NCBI GenBank assembly: GCA_947650285.1
Contig: CANTFL010001223.1
Coordinates: forward strand, 160,179-224,178
Direction: 5' to 3'
From: Hyaloperonospora brassicae
Lineage: Eukaryota; Oomycota; Peronosporomycetes; Peronosporales; Peronosporaceae
DNA: 64,000 nucleotides
How positions within the stretch are numbered: position 1 is the first letter of the stretch; each line of letters starts with the position of its first letter. The notes beneath the pieces were generated by a model, which ran no database searches, was not told the origin of the DNA, and worked only from the letters and a program-made list of their open reading frames with translations. Of this stretch, positions 1 to 13,582 are shown one piece after another. A program made the position numbers and the translations under genes.

Positions 1-536
1 TATAAGGACTTGTTAAGTATACCCGCCTGTTGCTAGGAAGGGATACAATTTGTCCCCCCCCGTTGAATGCAGTTGAGTGGTAAGACCAAGTGCAAGTAGA
101 TATCCAGAAAATATTTGGCCTGTGGGTTTGCTGAATAGATCTCCCCACCCCAGGATCCGCTATTGGAAGCGGCCTCCCTACTCCGTCGTCAGGAAGTAAA
201 GCAAAGGTCCTGTGGTTCATACCACTGAGACAACACGGAAAATACCAGGAGCAACAATGCTCCTAAATAAGTTGGTTATAAGTCCATTCTCGACCAATTC
301 CATCGAGTGGCCACCTACTGGTCCACCTAGTGAAGCATATCCACTCGTATCCCTCAGGTCTAACTCTCTCAAAACCAACAATTACACTTAAGTCTACCGA
401 AGAGTGCAACCCGCCAGCCTACGGGTACACAAGGCAAGTCAAGGTCCATACGCGGTGTCGCAGGTACTCCGTCCGTAACTCGGCAAACCGGCACAGTAAG
501 TGGTTTATGGTCTCTTCAAACAGTGGTGAGAACCTA
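1..536 (+). repeat. Left arm of a long inverted repeat
   Basis: This stretch is repeated in reverse complement at 6037-6574 with about 98% identity by eye; the only indel I see is in a C/G homopolymer (8 C at 54-61 against 10 G in the other arm). The inner end is clear near 536, after which the two arms diverge. The outer end may lie left of the window. The arm holds a copy of the dispersed GGGTACACAAGG-type motif near 400-480. It could be the terminal inverted repeat of a large DNA transposon, or two inverted insertions of one repeat. No protein is supported inside. Confidence 0.85.
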
Positions 537-1788
537 ATATGACACTCAATGGACTGTATCGACAAATATGTGTAGCAATGCTTATCAGCACCTTAAATGG
601 TACATAATCTTTACTATACTATTAATCGGAGAAATGTTGGTAAATATTGTCGTATACAAAATATTCATATTTGACTGATTCAGTGTCAATGACATGTAAC
701 AAGCTTACTTAATCACAGCCCAGGTCATTCTAATTTTACGATGTATTCTGGAGACTAAGCTGAAATTTCTGCGCTATTTGTAATAGTTGTTGCTTGGAAA
801 TGCGTTGCTTGCATTTGCAGGAGCGTGTCGTTTAAGACTTAGGAGATCCAGCTTCTATATCACATTTACGACTCAAGCCAAAACGGCACAATACATATTC
901 ATGCAAAAGGAAATGGCCTATCGAGAGTAAAAGAATATCGCAAGCGATCCTCATCTTACGAAAACGCATTGCTTGTTGAAGACCTCTGGATAAATGAGAT
1001 CTTGTACGGACGCCTACATCCGAATCCCAAAGAAAATTGTATAAGCTTCTCATTTGTCTCAATACATCCATTAGATTAAGAAGCGTTTTCGAATTCATAC
1101 AACACGCGTGTGAGAGATTGTAAAACTAAAATATGCGACTCAGTGATAAAGGCAAATGATTTAGAGAAGTAAGATATATAGATTGATTGCGCGATGCTGA
1201 AGGACACACATCTATTATTTTTATGAAGCTACAAGCCTCTTCAATCTGATATCAGCGTCCGTGCTTTTACACATTTTTTTGCTTAGGACACCTTGCAATT
1301 CGATGATCATTGTCCATTTTTTATAACGATTTGAGCCTCGTTCGAGATCCATGAACTTGACAAAAGGCACGGGGTTCAGCATTTGATGCGTGGTGCAAGA
1401 GTCGAGACACGTAGGATTGTCACAAATGTGGTAAACCAATCACGAAATTTTACCGTTAAGGTAGTACGAGGGAGCTCTCAGATCGCAGGCGTCGGTTAAG
1501 TCCGAAAATAATTCTGATTGGAATAATACTGTCTGAGATGAAAGGCTCACACGGCCTCGATATGATCCCTGATTTCTATCTCGGTCTCGATCTGATCTCT
1601 TGATATTGATCTGTTCTATCAACCTCGATCTGATCTCTCGATCTCTGGTGTGGGTCACGCCAAGTTTTTAAAGAGAACTCACATAGCGTTAAGCTCCTGA
1701 GGTACGAGGTGGCGATATCCTAAGAGAAAGACGCGTGACTTCGAACTTAGTGATACAGATAGGCCTAGCGATGCATTAGTTTTGGGTT

Positions 1789-1864
1789 TGATTGATTAAT
1801 ATTAATCAATCACGACACGTGTGCTTGGAAGCAAATTAAATTGTGCTTCCAAGCACACGTGTCG
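1789..1864. repeat. Two adjacent perfect palindromes
   Basis: Positions 1789-1812 form a 24-bp perfect palindrome with no loop. It abuts a second perfect inverted repeat with 21-bp arms at 1813-1833 and 1844-1864 and a 10-bp AT-rich loop. Each arm of the second one carries CACGTG. The structure could fold as a cruciform or, if transcribed, as a strong hairpin. No mismatch is seen in either stem. Confidence 0.9.
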
Positions 1865-2214
1865 AATTCTCCTTCAGGTTGGATTTTTGACCACCCGACG
1901 TCAAGGAAATGTTTACATACTGTAATCAAGTTATATCCCTGGATTTTTTGGCCAGGGATAAAGGACTCTTTACAACCTCCCCTCACTGCGATTGGACGCA
2001 GCGAACAAGTGAAGGTAAGAGGTGCAAGATCGCGATACGGCTCAAGCGGTCAGAAGGCCCGCGATTCAAGCATCTTCATTGGACAAGGCAATCTCGTAGA
2101 GAACAAGGTGGTTCATATCAAACATCTTTCAAGTACACCCTTTATGGTGCGAAGGTTTCATCGTGACAGATTTAAGCCAACTACGGTTAAACTTGGCATC
2201 GGCTCAAATTTACA

Positions 2215-2340
2215 TGGAAGAGTTTGACCCGTCCCACCGACGAATACACAAGGTAAGCAAAGCATAAACACGGAATTGGAGTACCCCTTCGTTAGTCGGT
2301 CGTCTAGGAGACAGTGGTGAGTTGGTACCGACTACTCAAA
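2215..2340 (+). repeat. Dispersed repeat motif (TACACAAGG family)
   Basis: This stretch resembles 395-500, the reverse complement of 6090-6180, and both arms of the palindrome at 58366-58609. The shared order is a GACCCG/CAACCCG block, a CCACCGACG block, TACACAAGG, a GTAAGCAA block, ACACGGAAT and a GAGTACC..TCGTTAG block. It is a diverged copy of an unidentified repeat family with no coding potential. Confidence 0.55.
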
Positions 2341-5300
2341 ATCGCGATTACCACTCTACCACTCAACCATCACGTTTTGGACTAGATAAAGCCCAGTGAA
2401 GACAAGAGCGGATAACGTTTATCATTTCGGGGATATCCAATAGCTATCAATGATCTGCAGTTCAAGTGATTGACTATCTCATCATTCGAGATTCAGGAAA
2501 TCAATTTCGTAGTAAGAGGTGAAAAAATAAATATTAGTTTGCGCCGTGTTTACTTATACGCAGAACATAATTAGTGTATCCTAAATCGCAAACATTCGTA
2601 TATTCATTTTGGACTGAATAAGTTTGGCAGTTATGAGCATTATAATGTCTTCAGCATCAAATTGTACTAATCTCATGCCTCTTATATTTTACTTTTAGGC
2701 TTAATTTTTAATCTACAATATAACAAGGCAGTTACGCTTGTCTTAAAATAGTAAAAGCTGCTGACACCAATCAACGTGTAAGTCGGCGTAAAAAAAGACA
2801 CGTACGCGGAACGTAGAGAGGCACTAGTTCTTTTTAAACAAGCACCCTTAAGTAAAAAAAAGTTGACACTGCACTTGGTCATATCTCTATAAAGAGTTAC
2901 TTATCATATTGATGATATTGTATTTTATTACAAACTACAAACGTAGCTACTCACCCCATACTCCTTGTATGCGTCTAGCATCAACATATGGTGTTTTAGG
3001 TGGTGTATTGTCTCATTTAAATGATTTCGACGTGCGTTTTCGGATGTGCATTCGTGAGTATATACCACTGATATTTACTGATCAAGGTAATGTGGACATT
3101 TTCCCAGTTTGTATAAATGTCACATCAACCACCTTTAGTGTCTATGACAAGTAGTGAGCTCACCCTGTTATAGCCCGAGAGAGCCGCAATAAATACAATA
3201 TATATTTGCATCCGAAATTAGGCTTCAGTAGACGTGCTAGCCATTCCGAGAGCGTCCACCGCAGGCGCCTGGCCTTGCGCAACTATCAGAATTGATCGAG
3301 CACCGAAGTTGTCACCCAGACATATGATATATCAGATAACTTATAACTGTAGATCATAATCTAAACAAGTTTGTCCGTGATCGACTATTTAAAGTTACAT
3401 AACCTTTATGCACACACCGATTTTACAGAGATATGATGTAGGACCGGTTTTTTAGGCCGGGATTCGTACACCGTATCTAATATTAAGTGCTGACGCTTCT
3501 TTTCATTATTTTGTTCTTTAAATAGCTTAAAAAATAAAGACCGTGGCTATCTGTCTCAGAAAACCATATTTCTAGTCAATTATTATGAGAAAGTTATAGA
3601 ACCAAGCAAAGAGGCAAAAACATTGGATTTTCTATTAATGGGTCAGTTTATGGCCGTTACAAATTTCATACAAAACTAATTGTATTACTCGTTGAGTTTT
3701 ACCTGTTCTTAAGCCATGATGTGATATAGCATGTTGAAGTCCTGTGTTTTGTTTTGCATTTTGTTGACAGCTTATTGAGGAAGAATCCTCTGTACGGCAC
3801 TCTTGTGTCCTGTGAAATACACTGAGTTTCTTGGCACTCTCCTTTCTGAACACCTCCATCGGATTAAATTATCTACGTGCAAGCACTTTGGGGCTACTAT
3901 TGGCCAAAGTTTGGTCCTGGCAAATCCAGAAATCACGTGACTTTTTTGCGTTAGACGCAAGTAGGTGGCCATAACCTGACCCATTCTATAAACAAGCCAA
4001 TTAGGATCCTCAGATTTGTAAGCTCCAGCATTTGATTGACTGCTGCCGATTATCGGTAAAAAATTGGTCGTCGGCCATGGTCTGGTCTGATACCTTGAGC
4101 ATAATTACTATTGTACGATCGCCGTCCATAAATGATGACTTGAATTAATGGTTATCAAGGTGTCATGACTAGCTGTTTTATAGAAGGATATATATCCCAT
4201 ATGAGTTTTGAATCTTGTAGTTACATTGTTCACCTGCCGCCCAAGCTGACTGGATAGTCGGGGATCCGGGAAATGTTGATCTCACCCTAACCTTGGGATT
4301 AGAAAGGACGATATGTCTGATAGAAAATTTGTTCGGAAAACAGACATATGTCAATATTAATTGAAATCTCCCGGTGTGCGTTAAATCTTCGTGTTATGGT
4401 GTAGATGATTGTTGTCAAAGGATATCACCTGTTAACTTACTATGTTCGGGCTGTCAAGTCATCGTTTTGCTGGCTGCGGTTGCAAACACGATGTCTTATA
4501 AGTTCTTGCTATTCCTGACCAATCGATTTGATGGTCAGGTAAAATTATTAAGTTTGCGCGTATTATTCGTTGGCGAGTGGGTAAAATATGGTATCTCGGG
4601 AAAAGAAGGTCGGGTGTCGTTGGTCGAAAATGGTTTTTTAAATTATATCCTGATTCAACAAAATATATAGTCATCCTTTCACAGCGCCATTGATACCTTT
4701 TAGGTGCCTCCCAATCCAATACCACATTTTATTGAGTCATTTGATAAGCAAGAGTCAAAAAGAATCTGTCGTTGGTCATGACGGACTTGATCGGTGCGGT
4801 ATACGCCTGGGATGTTCATCGTGTAAATTAACTACGTAGTGTTACACACCGAGGGGCTTACAGACTCAGACACGCAATTGACAGCCCGTTTGTGTTTATA
4901 AGGACATCGGCTTTTTATCAATTGGGGACGATTGTACTACCACAGGAATGTTAAGTTTTTTGTTTGTATCGTTTTCCCACACGATGAGGAACATATGTAT
5001 CAAATACTGTATAAAAAGCATGATAAAGCATTTCCCGTTACCTCATTCGAGAGGAGACAACTGAGCCTATAAGCTAATGCTATCATTAAGCAATATCTTA
5101 AAAATTTGTTGATCAAGGATTTGCGTGCGTGTGAATCGTGGTGTCAGATTATGCAGCCCTAGCTAAAGCAGATGACCAGGTTTGTATTATTGTTGTGTCC
5201 ACGGGGTGTCTGTCGTCCATTAACATAAAATTTGCCTTCGGCCTACCGAAAGAATTGAATTGTAACACGGGTTTGTAGTCTTGTCGACCGTTTAAACAAT

Positions 5301-6036
5301 GTAAATTTCTAAGCGGTCGTGCCAGAGTTTTTTTAATAAAGAAGGTACAGTATATAATATTTAATCGTGTACTTTGTCAACACGGTTTGCCTATGGCAAA
5401 TATTATGGTAGAAATATTTGATTTCCAAAAAGGTAGTGAGAGTTCGTCCTTACGGTACTGTAAGCCCGATTACATATTTTTCCACAACAAATTATCTGCA
5501 GACAACGAATAAAGTGAGCGAGTGTATTGAATTATTTGTGGTTATTTGTGATTATTTGTTCGCATCTAGCGTGCTAAATACGCCTAAGGAAAAATCCATA
5601 CTACCCGTCGCTCTATCTTATTTTTTAAAGAAATACTGATACATACCGTTTTTAGTCCATTAACATCATCGACCTCACACATTCCCGCATTCCTTTAGCG
5701 CTAGAACTTTGTAGTTCAGGGCTTGTTTAGGAAGATGTAGCCGACCAGATGGATGATATCAGCCTTCTTGCTGTTAAAAACAAGTTTGTGAGCATTGGGA
5801 ACTACAATATATGTCGTACGAGATGTGCGTGCTGCAATTGACAAAACACAAGCCAAATAAAAAATTATTGGATGCAAAAGGCGAATATGATCTAAGCGTT
5901 ATAAGGTTTGAGACCAAGTGTCTCTCAAAGCTCCGAGCTAGCTGCCGACACGTATTGGCTGTCTAAAAGACGCAATATTATCCACGCCTCGTTAAAGCGT
6001 CAGCGGCCGTGCCGTAAAGCGCTTTATGCGTTGGGG

Positions 6037-6574
6037 TAGGTTCTTAAAACTGTGTGAAGAGACCATAAACCACTTACTGTGCCGGTTTGCCGAATTACGG
6101 ACGGAGTACCTGCGACACCGCGTATGGACCTTGACTTGCCTTGTGTACCCGTAGGCTGGCGGGTTGCACTCTTCGGTAGGCTTAAGTGTAATTGTTGGTT
6201 TTGAGAGAGTTAGACCTGAGGGATACGAGTGGATATGCTTCACTAGGTGGACCAGTAGGTGGCCACTCGATGGAATTGGTCGAGAATGGACTTATAACCA
6301 ACTTATTTAGGAGCATTGTTGCTCCTGGTATTTTCCGTGTTGTCTCAGTGGTATGAACCACAGGACCTTTGCTTTACTTCCTGACGACGGAGTAGGGAGG
6401 CCGCTTCCAATAGCGGATCCTGGGGTGGGGAGATCTACTCAGCAAACCCACAGGCCAAATATTTTCTGGGTATCTACTTGCACTTGGTCTTACCACTCAA
6501 CTGCATTCAACGGGGGGGGGGACAAATTGTATCCCTTCCTAGCAACAGGCGGGTATACTTAACAAGTCCTTATA
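6037..6574 (-). repeat. Right arm of a long inverted repeat
   Basis: This is the reverse complement of 1-536. The outer end matches window position 1 at 6574, and the following bases (GCACGACGG...) have no partner in the window, so the true outer boundary cannot be set. The inner boundary is near 6037. Confidence 0.85.
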
Positions 6575-9500
6575 GCACGACGGAGTCGTTGCAAGAAGAT
6601 GGCTAATATAGTACTATCATTTAGCGTCTTTACTCTATCCTTGCTTTATGGCTCTGACTTCTTGTTTTTACTGGCTAGGTGTAGCTTGATCTTGAAGGGA
6701 CCGAGGTCTACCGATGAAGGACCAAGCCCATCAATGAGAAACGGAGGTATACCGATGAGTAACTGTGCCCAACACTGAGGGTCCAAGGTCTACCGAGGAG
6801 TTACAGCGCCTACCTATAGTGAACTAAGGTCTTATTATGAAGTCGCGTGGTCCATTTCTTTTTTATACCACTTTAATGTTATTCTTTCACGATCCTCGCG
6901 TTACTTGGCCTCGTCGATTCTTCTCTTTTATACCCCTATCAGGTCGGGTCCCCCTTCCCCCCAGGACCTTTACGTGGTGTGCGTTCTCTTGCCTCTCTCT
7001 TCGTGGCCTTCTGGTCTCTCATTTTCTTAATAGCGCTTGATCACATTTGCATATATCTTTAACTTCTGTGTAAGTTGGTAACACAGCTCCTGTCTGCAAA
7101 GGCTCAAATTTGCGGTATCGGGATCCATCCTGTGTGATCCTTGTGGCGCTTTCGTGAGTTTCTTTTCAAGCTAGGTTGACCCTAATTAAGGGCTATTCTT
7201 CGGATATATAAATCGAATCTAAGCAATCCACGTGCTCACGAAGACGTTCCACCTCGTGCGCAAAATCGTTAACTGGTTTTATGTAGATTGCACGGATGTC
7301 TTGCACGTTTTAGCATCCAACCCCACAAATCGCGAGCAAGTAAACATCCCTTTCCCGAATGAACTGATTTCCAAGACGAATTATAATTATTAGAACCAAA
7401 ATATGGGTAAGTGGCATAATTGCATAAATTCTGCAAACACGTTGGAATTCAGAGTGCCGTACCGAATTTCCATCGAACTGTTAAGGTGATGCGCAAGTAC
7501 AAGGACGTAAGCGAGAGACAATTATTGTTGCCACGCATTCGTTGCCCGATTTTGGTGTTGCCAATGGCCAGTCAAGTTGCAGGTAACTGCCTATAAAACT
7601 TAAATAAAAACGAGAGATCGTTGTATTGCGTTGAATCGATAGCAACCAGACATTTATCTTGGAATATTTTAATGTGGATTCGGGATAGAAATCACGCGTC
7701 GACTTTTCAAAGCGCTTTGAAAGAGGTCAAGTGATTGTGGTGGTATTTGAAATAAATTTACTTCACCAGCTCGAGAATGATTCGTACTGTTGGTCTATAG
7801 ATTTCAAATGAACACCAAACAAAACACCCGCAAGGTTTATGTCGTGAGGAATGCACGACGAACGTAATTGATATAATTGAAGGCATTTAAATCATGCAAA
7901 GTCTCTTTACATCCGTACATCGAAAAATATGTTGTGTCGATTGAAGATGTCGACGAGGGAGCATACATGTAAATTTTGATTGGCATTGCTTGCTTGTTTG
8001 GGGGATAGTTTTCGGTTCGTAAATATCTGTCGACTTTAAGTTGTTGTGTAGGGAAATTACCAAACAGTAAAAAATCTTTGCGACTCAGCTTAATTCTGTT
8101 ATGCTGGTAGCTAATTTTTGGGGCTTCACAATGCTGGCAGATGTAAATTATGTGTTGTGAAGAGATGAGACAAAATTTTTGATATACGTTGACAAGTACC
8201 TTCTAGAAGGTAAGCAAATAATGTGAAGCATCTGTACGATAAATTACATCGTTAATTTATCTCGTTTGTACATCTAATTGGTAAGCTATCAGTGGCAGTC
8301 TAATTTCATGTCAATAATAGCATATGCATGCAATGTAGAAATATTGATTTACTTGAAACCGTTTTTAGTCCCAAAGAAGTAATGGCGCCACATGACTAGG
8401 ATCAAAACCAGGATAATGCATTGCATAGTATTGTTGGCACATGATCGAAGTGCAATCCGCATTGTGTTATAACGAATTATATCGTTCGACGAAAATTCGC
8501 TACAAGCTACAGTGAAGCGGCCAAATAGATACACCATGACAAGAATTAAGAAGACAAGGTGCAGGCTTATTTTGACATGTGCATATAAAAAAGATTGGAG
8601 GCAAAGCGTTTAGCTATCCATTTTCCTTGTTTAAGACTATCATTAAAATGTGTTGTGCGCAATTATCATACACAGAAAATGTAAGTTGTACCGTCTGTTT
8701 GGTAAAAGCGAAATACATGGTACTAGTATCATTTATAGAGTGCAATGTCCTGACGCCAAGACACTTACGATCTCGTCAATTAAATGGAAAGATCTCCGCA
8801 GACTTGATCAAAGCGTGAACAGAATGTTCGATTTGATAGATAAAGTTGTCGAGTCGGAAATATTTATCCGGGTTAGATGAAATTCCAGTCGCCACATCGA
8901 ACTATCTTAGTATCTATTAGTTTGTTGATGCGTTTGAGTTGCACTTGTGCGGATGTAGTTTGATATCACAAAAAAATATTAAGCATTTACTGCTATCCTT
9001 TTTCAAAACGACAACATACATCCCAACAGCAACACAAGTTGATCATGTACGTGTCATCTAGCGTCCGTCTTACCTACGTATCCCGTATGATGATCCTGCG
9101 TTGCAAATGTATCGCTCAGTCTCAGCTGTCAAGTTTTCGTGTTATCATCCCAGATGTCAAATCGTCACACGGATGGCCACCCAGATGACACCGTCCCATG
9201 TTATTGCACTTAAAACTTCAAACTCGACAACCTGTCAAGCACTTTCCTTTATGAACGTATCAGCACTCGTATAACGACTGTGTCACGAAACTTTATCAGT
9301 CATATATTTAACTTTTTACAATATTGAATGAAACGCTCGAATCGGTATATCTTTGCTTTCGTGATACAAAAGCAATGTGCAACTAGCTTCGGTCGTTTGT
9401 CGCACAATTTCTACACATGCTTATAATTTACCTTATTCTTCATAAAAAACGCATGTGAGGCTACCAGAAAGTTAGTCGAATAAAGCTGGATCGTGTATAC

Positions 9501-12500
9501 CGATGCAACATCACCAGACTCGTTAAATTTCGAGTATTACGACAAACCTCGAAATTAGCCTTAGCCAAGCTCGGACCAATTTTTAATGTAAGCAATTCGA
9601 GCTTTCTAATGTGCACATTTAAATGACGTACTTTTTTGTTAATATTAAAGATACCAAGAGCAGTGCAATGGTCAATGCTTATTAAATGAAATATGAAGAA
9701 AAGAAGATGAGCGAGTGTGGTGGGGCGGACGAATTATCTGCTGCAACAGCATCGGCAGTGGTGGTAGAAGTAGCATTTTTTTACGGTTAGGTGTAGAAGA
9801 AGATGTAGCGGCCGCCCAATTACAGTAGCACTTCTTTGTCGAGGTAAGTGGTGGGAGTGAGTGATGAGAAAAATTCGTACTTAAAACCTTTCCCCTCTAT
9901 CACCAGTCTTGTTGCCATAATTAGGAGTATCATCATTCCAAAGTGAATTGAAGAGGCAGCCCTACCACCCTTTACAACCCTTGTCGGTTGAAGAGGCACC
10001 AAGTAACCATAGTAATGATTACTTACTACCACGATAAAGTGAAAAATAAATAGGATGACGACAGGATATTGACAGTTTAATCGATTAGTAGCGCAAAGCA
10101 GTATAGTAGTACAAAAAATTAAGAGCTCAACTCATCATGCAGACTTTTAGTTTTTTACCAGCAGCAGTAAGAAAGCTGTTTTTGTTTGACCTCAAGATTG
10201 TAGACTTTCTGTAGCCTTCGGGATTGATTCGCCTGGAGAATGAATTCTAAAGAAAAGTTTTTAAGTTAGTGTGATTGATCCCTACCCAAAATTTAGAAGA
10301 ACTGACGTCGGAATGGACAGCCTTCTTGATTACTAGACACCACTTGCTTTTGACCAGGCCATAGAGCAAGTCATGAATCGTATACTATAGAATGGCGCGT
10401 ATAAACTCTTCATTTCAAGAAACTACTCCCCGCATTAACCGTCTCCTTTCCTTCTCGTTATTTTATTTTCCCTGTTGTTGTCCCGTTCTTATTTTCTCCT
10501 TTTACACGACAAATCATCGCAGCTAAGGATTTCGGCATTGGTGGTGCCGTGGCGCTGACCAGAGGAAAATACGATAATTTGGATTGACGGCTAGACAATA
10601 ACAAGGTGGCATAGTCAAGAAGCTGAGCGCGTCATCGACTTTTAAACACAAGAGGAATACAAACACTACATGAGTAGGAATAGACGGAGTAAACAGAAGA
10701 AGCGAGAGGAGAAAAAAGACCAAAAACAAGGAGAGCGAGAGAAAACCTTGAATTCCATGACATAAAGTATGGTATGTACTCTTGCGAAGCCCTAAAACTG
10801 TTTAGCTCGGGCAAACTAAATTCAAGCATTGCCCCTTCATATTCGAGCAATGCCCCTTCATATTTGAGCTTACTCGAAATAGATCTGACCTGAATATCAC
10901 TCATTCAAATTAGTTTTGATTTTAGTACCAAACATAATATGTAATTCATATTGCTATATTGGACAATTAAAATGTGTCCTAACTAGGACACGCGATACCA
11001 AGCCCATCTTACTTGCCATTTGGTCGACACTCAAACAGCATCATAGTTAACCTCAAAGCTGCCCCCTAAGGTTGAAGATACCTGCGAACTTGTTATAACA
11101 TCAATTAGCATTAAAAAAGTGATGATCAGCATATAGTAAAATAGGAACACATGTTACATGTCTTGCCAGAGTTGACAGCTGTAGTGTGTCAGTGGAAGCA
11201 CCCGGTACCCCGTTTCACCTTTACTCTCGAGATAGTTACCCATCCATAAAAATAACATAAGGTATGATAACCTCGAATTACTAGTATTGTCCTCAGTTGC
11301 ATCCGCTATGATACGTGTTTCCACATGTCGTTTCTGTAGCGTAAAATTATCGAGTAAATTTTGCTTTATTCGATCAAACATCGCCATTATATATAATTGT
11401 TGTAAAATAAGGACGTGACACTTGTCTTATCTCCTGTACCGATAGAAATGCAATATCTTGATGCTTTTTTTGTTATACCGAATGTACGTAGTGTGCTTAA
11501 TATGTATCTGTCTCTCGCAAGTATTACATAGCATGGTTGGTTATTAAGATGATACTAGTCCATCGTCCTTGTCAAAGTGGATTCTGTAGACAATCTTTTA
11601 CTAGCTCTTTGCCACAAAAGTCCTTAGGCTAAAGATGATTTATTTTTCGACCGAATAGCGACCAAAGGGTCCCTACGAAGAACGAAAAACGACTTTATGA
11701 GTCCACACGCTCGTTAAAAAATAATGACTCTACGAGTCTATTGGTTCATCAACCAATAAATCTACGAGATAGTAGTTCATAAAAGCATGACTCTCGAGTC
11801 TATACGTCTTTTTGATCTACTGGTTCTGTTTCAAAAGACTCGCAGATCAATTGAAGTTACAGCACTATGTGCTGGCTGGGTAATTTCTTTATAATATGTG
11901 AAAACGCTCTCAACTATCAAAGACGCTTTATGAAGGCATGTGCATCAAAGCTAATTCATTTGGAAACTAAAGTTTGTTTTCTTATTTTATGCGTGATAGA
12001 CCCCCTTTTAATGACTCAATCCAAGGCTTTATCTCTGCCAGAGAGTAACCCGAAACGTGTCGTTTGTTACCGAAACGACAATGATTGATCGAAGTAGCAT
12101 ACCACACGTCCATGCACCATCACCTTGGTGTACCGCTAACTTGTACGACTGTTACACCCTCATTCATCATTATTTCGGAAGAACGATTTCAAATTCGTTA
12201 TATTCGTCCTTAAGTCGTAGCAGTACAAGAACAGATAACATCGCTGAAACGGGGCGAGCCTACTACATATTATAATAACTATAGGATTTTATAAAAATGA
12301 TATTTCTTTAAATAATCGTCCTAAAATATCACAACAAAACATAATATTCTTCCAGTGACCTAAAATTCACTCATTAATGGATATGTGACATGATATTCCT
12401 GAACCGATCGCTTTTTGACGCACGCAACGGGAGGTGAGTAGACGCCATAATGTATGGCCTTGGGTTTATATAATTTGCTCAGAACTAATAGATAGAGAAG

Positions 12501-13260
12501 AACTTCGAGGACCTAATTTATTGAGTACAATCTATTTTTACCAGTACTAAGTTACATCATCTTAGTGCTTAAACCTTACCAATCAGTGTACGTGAAGTGA
12601 GAGGGCAGTGATAAACTCTACTTTTAGCGATAGTTTTCTTCGTACTGTTTATCAGTACGTAAATGCTGGTTAACCGTTACAGGGCGCGTAGCTTTAAAAG
12701 CAAGACCAATTCTGTGCTTACGCTTCGGCGCCTAAGTTTTCAAGAGACAATTGTTTTCTGAATATGACCGACATTGCTTTGCATACAGCATGAGCTCATT
12801 CATGTACTATGCTACACCCTCGGTACTAGCCACCTCTATAGTATTGCTATCAAGGTTTAATCTTTCCTATATAAGGAAGCCCAACCTATACGGAACGATT
12901 AAATGCCTACTGATACTAATAACTGATATGTACGTTTCCGCTGCGACAAATTTTGGTAAAGGTCATAGGCATGAGCATAAAGGTAATTACCTGCAAGTTT
13001 CGCACTAATGACACGCTAAATGCACCACGAAAAAATATACAGTGGACCTAGCGTTTTTCCATTGCAGGGCGAGACAAACACAACCTTGATCAGTACCTAA
13101 TGTTTACGACACTAATATGGAACACGGGTAAGGTTCGTTCTAAAATGCAGAATCGAAACGAAATAATATGTCTCAATTCAACGCGAAAAGCAAATATGTG
13201 CAAGCAAAATTTTAGCTCGGTAACAATTTATTCGCATTCCAATTATGTTATCACATATCG
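6575..13260. other. AT-rich spacer, no supportable gene
   Basis: About 6.7 kb of AT-rich DNA contains only short open frames without domains, signal peptides or core-promoter matches. Two short repeats of GGTCTACCGA occur at about 6700 and 6790. A 21-bp unit is duplicated at 10825-10866, and CGAGTCTA-like words recur at 11690-11840. No LTR, terminal inverted repeat or RNA gene is visible. Introns could hide a small gene that cannot be judged by eye. Confidence 0.55.
10825..10866. repeat. 21-bp tandem duplication
   Basis: Two adjacent 21-bp units, each centred on TGCCCCTTCATATT, differ at two positions. It is a simple local duplication in non-coding DNA. Confidence 0.8.
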
Positions 13261-13337
13261 CTAAGTCGAGCAGGCTTTTGGCTCACGTAGCATCGAAGAT
13301 TCGCCAAGAATTACCGTGATGCTTCTTGCCATTGAGC

Positions 13338-13538
13338 CTACGACGGTGGAGGATACTTGAGGGCCTCCGGGCAAGTTACAGTAGTGCAGCAAGTGGGGTA
13401 GTTTCCAACTGTGCATTCGAAACGCCTGCCCGGGCACGGGCACATCCGAACGTCAGTTGGCTGTAGATCATAGAACTCGTTGGCAGCACTGGACCCAACG
13501 ATAGCGATCATGCTCAGCAATTCAATCCTAATGTTCAT
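13338..13538 (-). CDS. Small secreted cysteine-rich protein (SCR1), effector candidate
   Basis: The 66-residue protein starts MNIRIELLSMIAIVGSSAA, a short positively charged N-region followed by a hydrophobic stretch that suggests a signal peptide cut near residue 18-19. The mature part of about 47 residues has six cysteines (33, 35, 42, 50, 51, 56) in the pattern CxC-x6-C-x7-CC-x4-C, suggesting three disulfides. The ATG at 13538 is supported by an oomycete core-promoter match 45-60 nt upstream. SCR2 (49569-49739, -) has nearly the same pattern and the same upstream DNA. Small secreted cysteine-rich proteins are a known class of oomycete apoplastic effectors, but I cannot assign this one to a named family. 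The acidic residue at position 6 weakens the signal peptide slightly. Role in host interaction is inferred from type and setting only. Confidence 0.65.
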   Translation of the reverse strand: MNIRIELLSMIAIVGSSAANEFYDLQPTDVRMCPCPGRRFECTVGNYPTCCTTVTCPEALKYPPPS

Positions 13539-13582
13539 CCTTGATGAGAGTGCGGGGTCGACTGCAGTGGGTTTGGCTTGGC

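Larger units (their letters stand above)
537..6036. other. AT-rich spacer between inverted repeat arms, no gene
   Basis: This 5.5 kb is AT-rich with stop codons in all frames. The longest open stretches (for example 1841-2227) show no recognisable motif, domain or signal peptide. A CT/GATCT-rich imperfect simple repeat lies near 1550-1645, a compound palindrome at 1789-1864 and one copy of a dispersed motif at 2215-2340. If the flanking arms are transposon ends, no transposase is visible here, so the unit would be non-autonomous or decayed. Confidence 0.6.

Noticed and set aside
330..542. 70-codon frame, also present at 5992-6243 on the other strand
   Set aside because: It is conserved only because it lies in the inverted repeat. 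It has no domain or signal peptide and the two versions diverge at the arm end.
1841..2227. 128-codon frame in the left spacer
   Set aside because: It starts inside the palindrome, has no recognised motif, and overlaps another frame of similar length.
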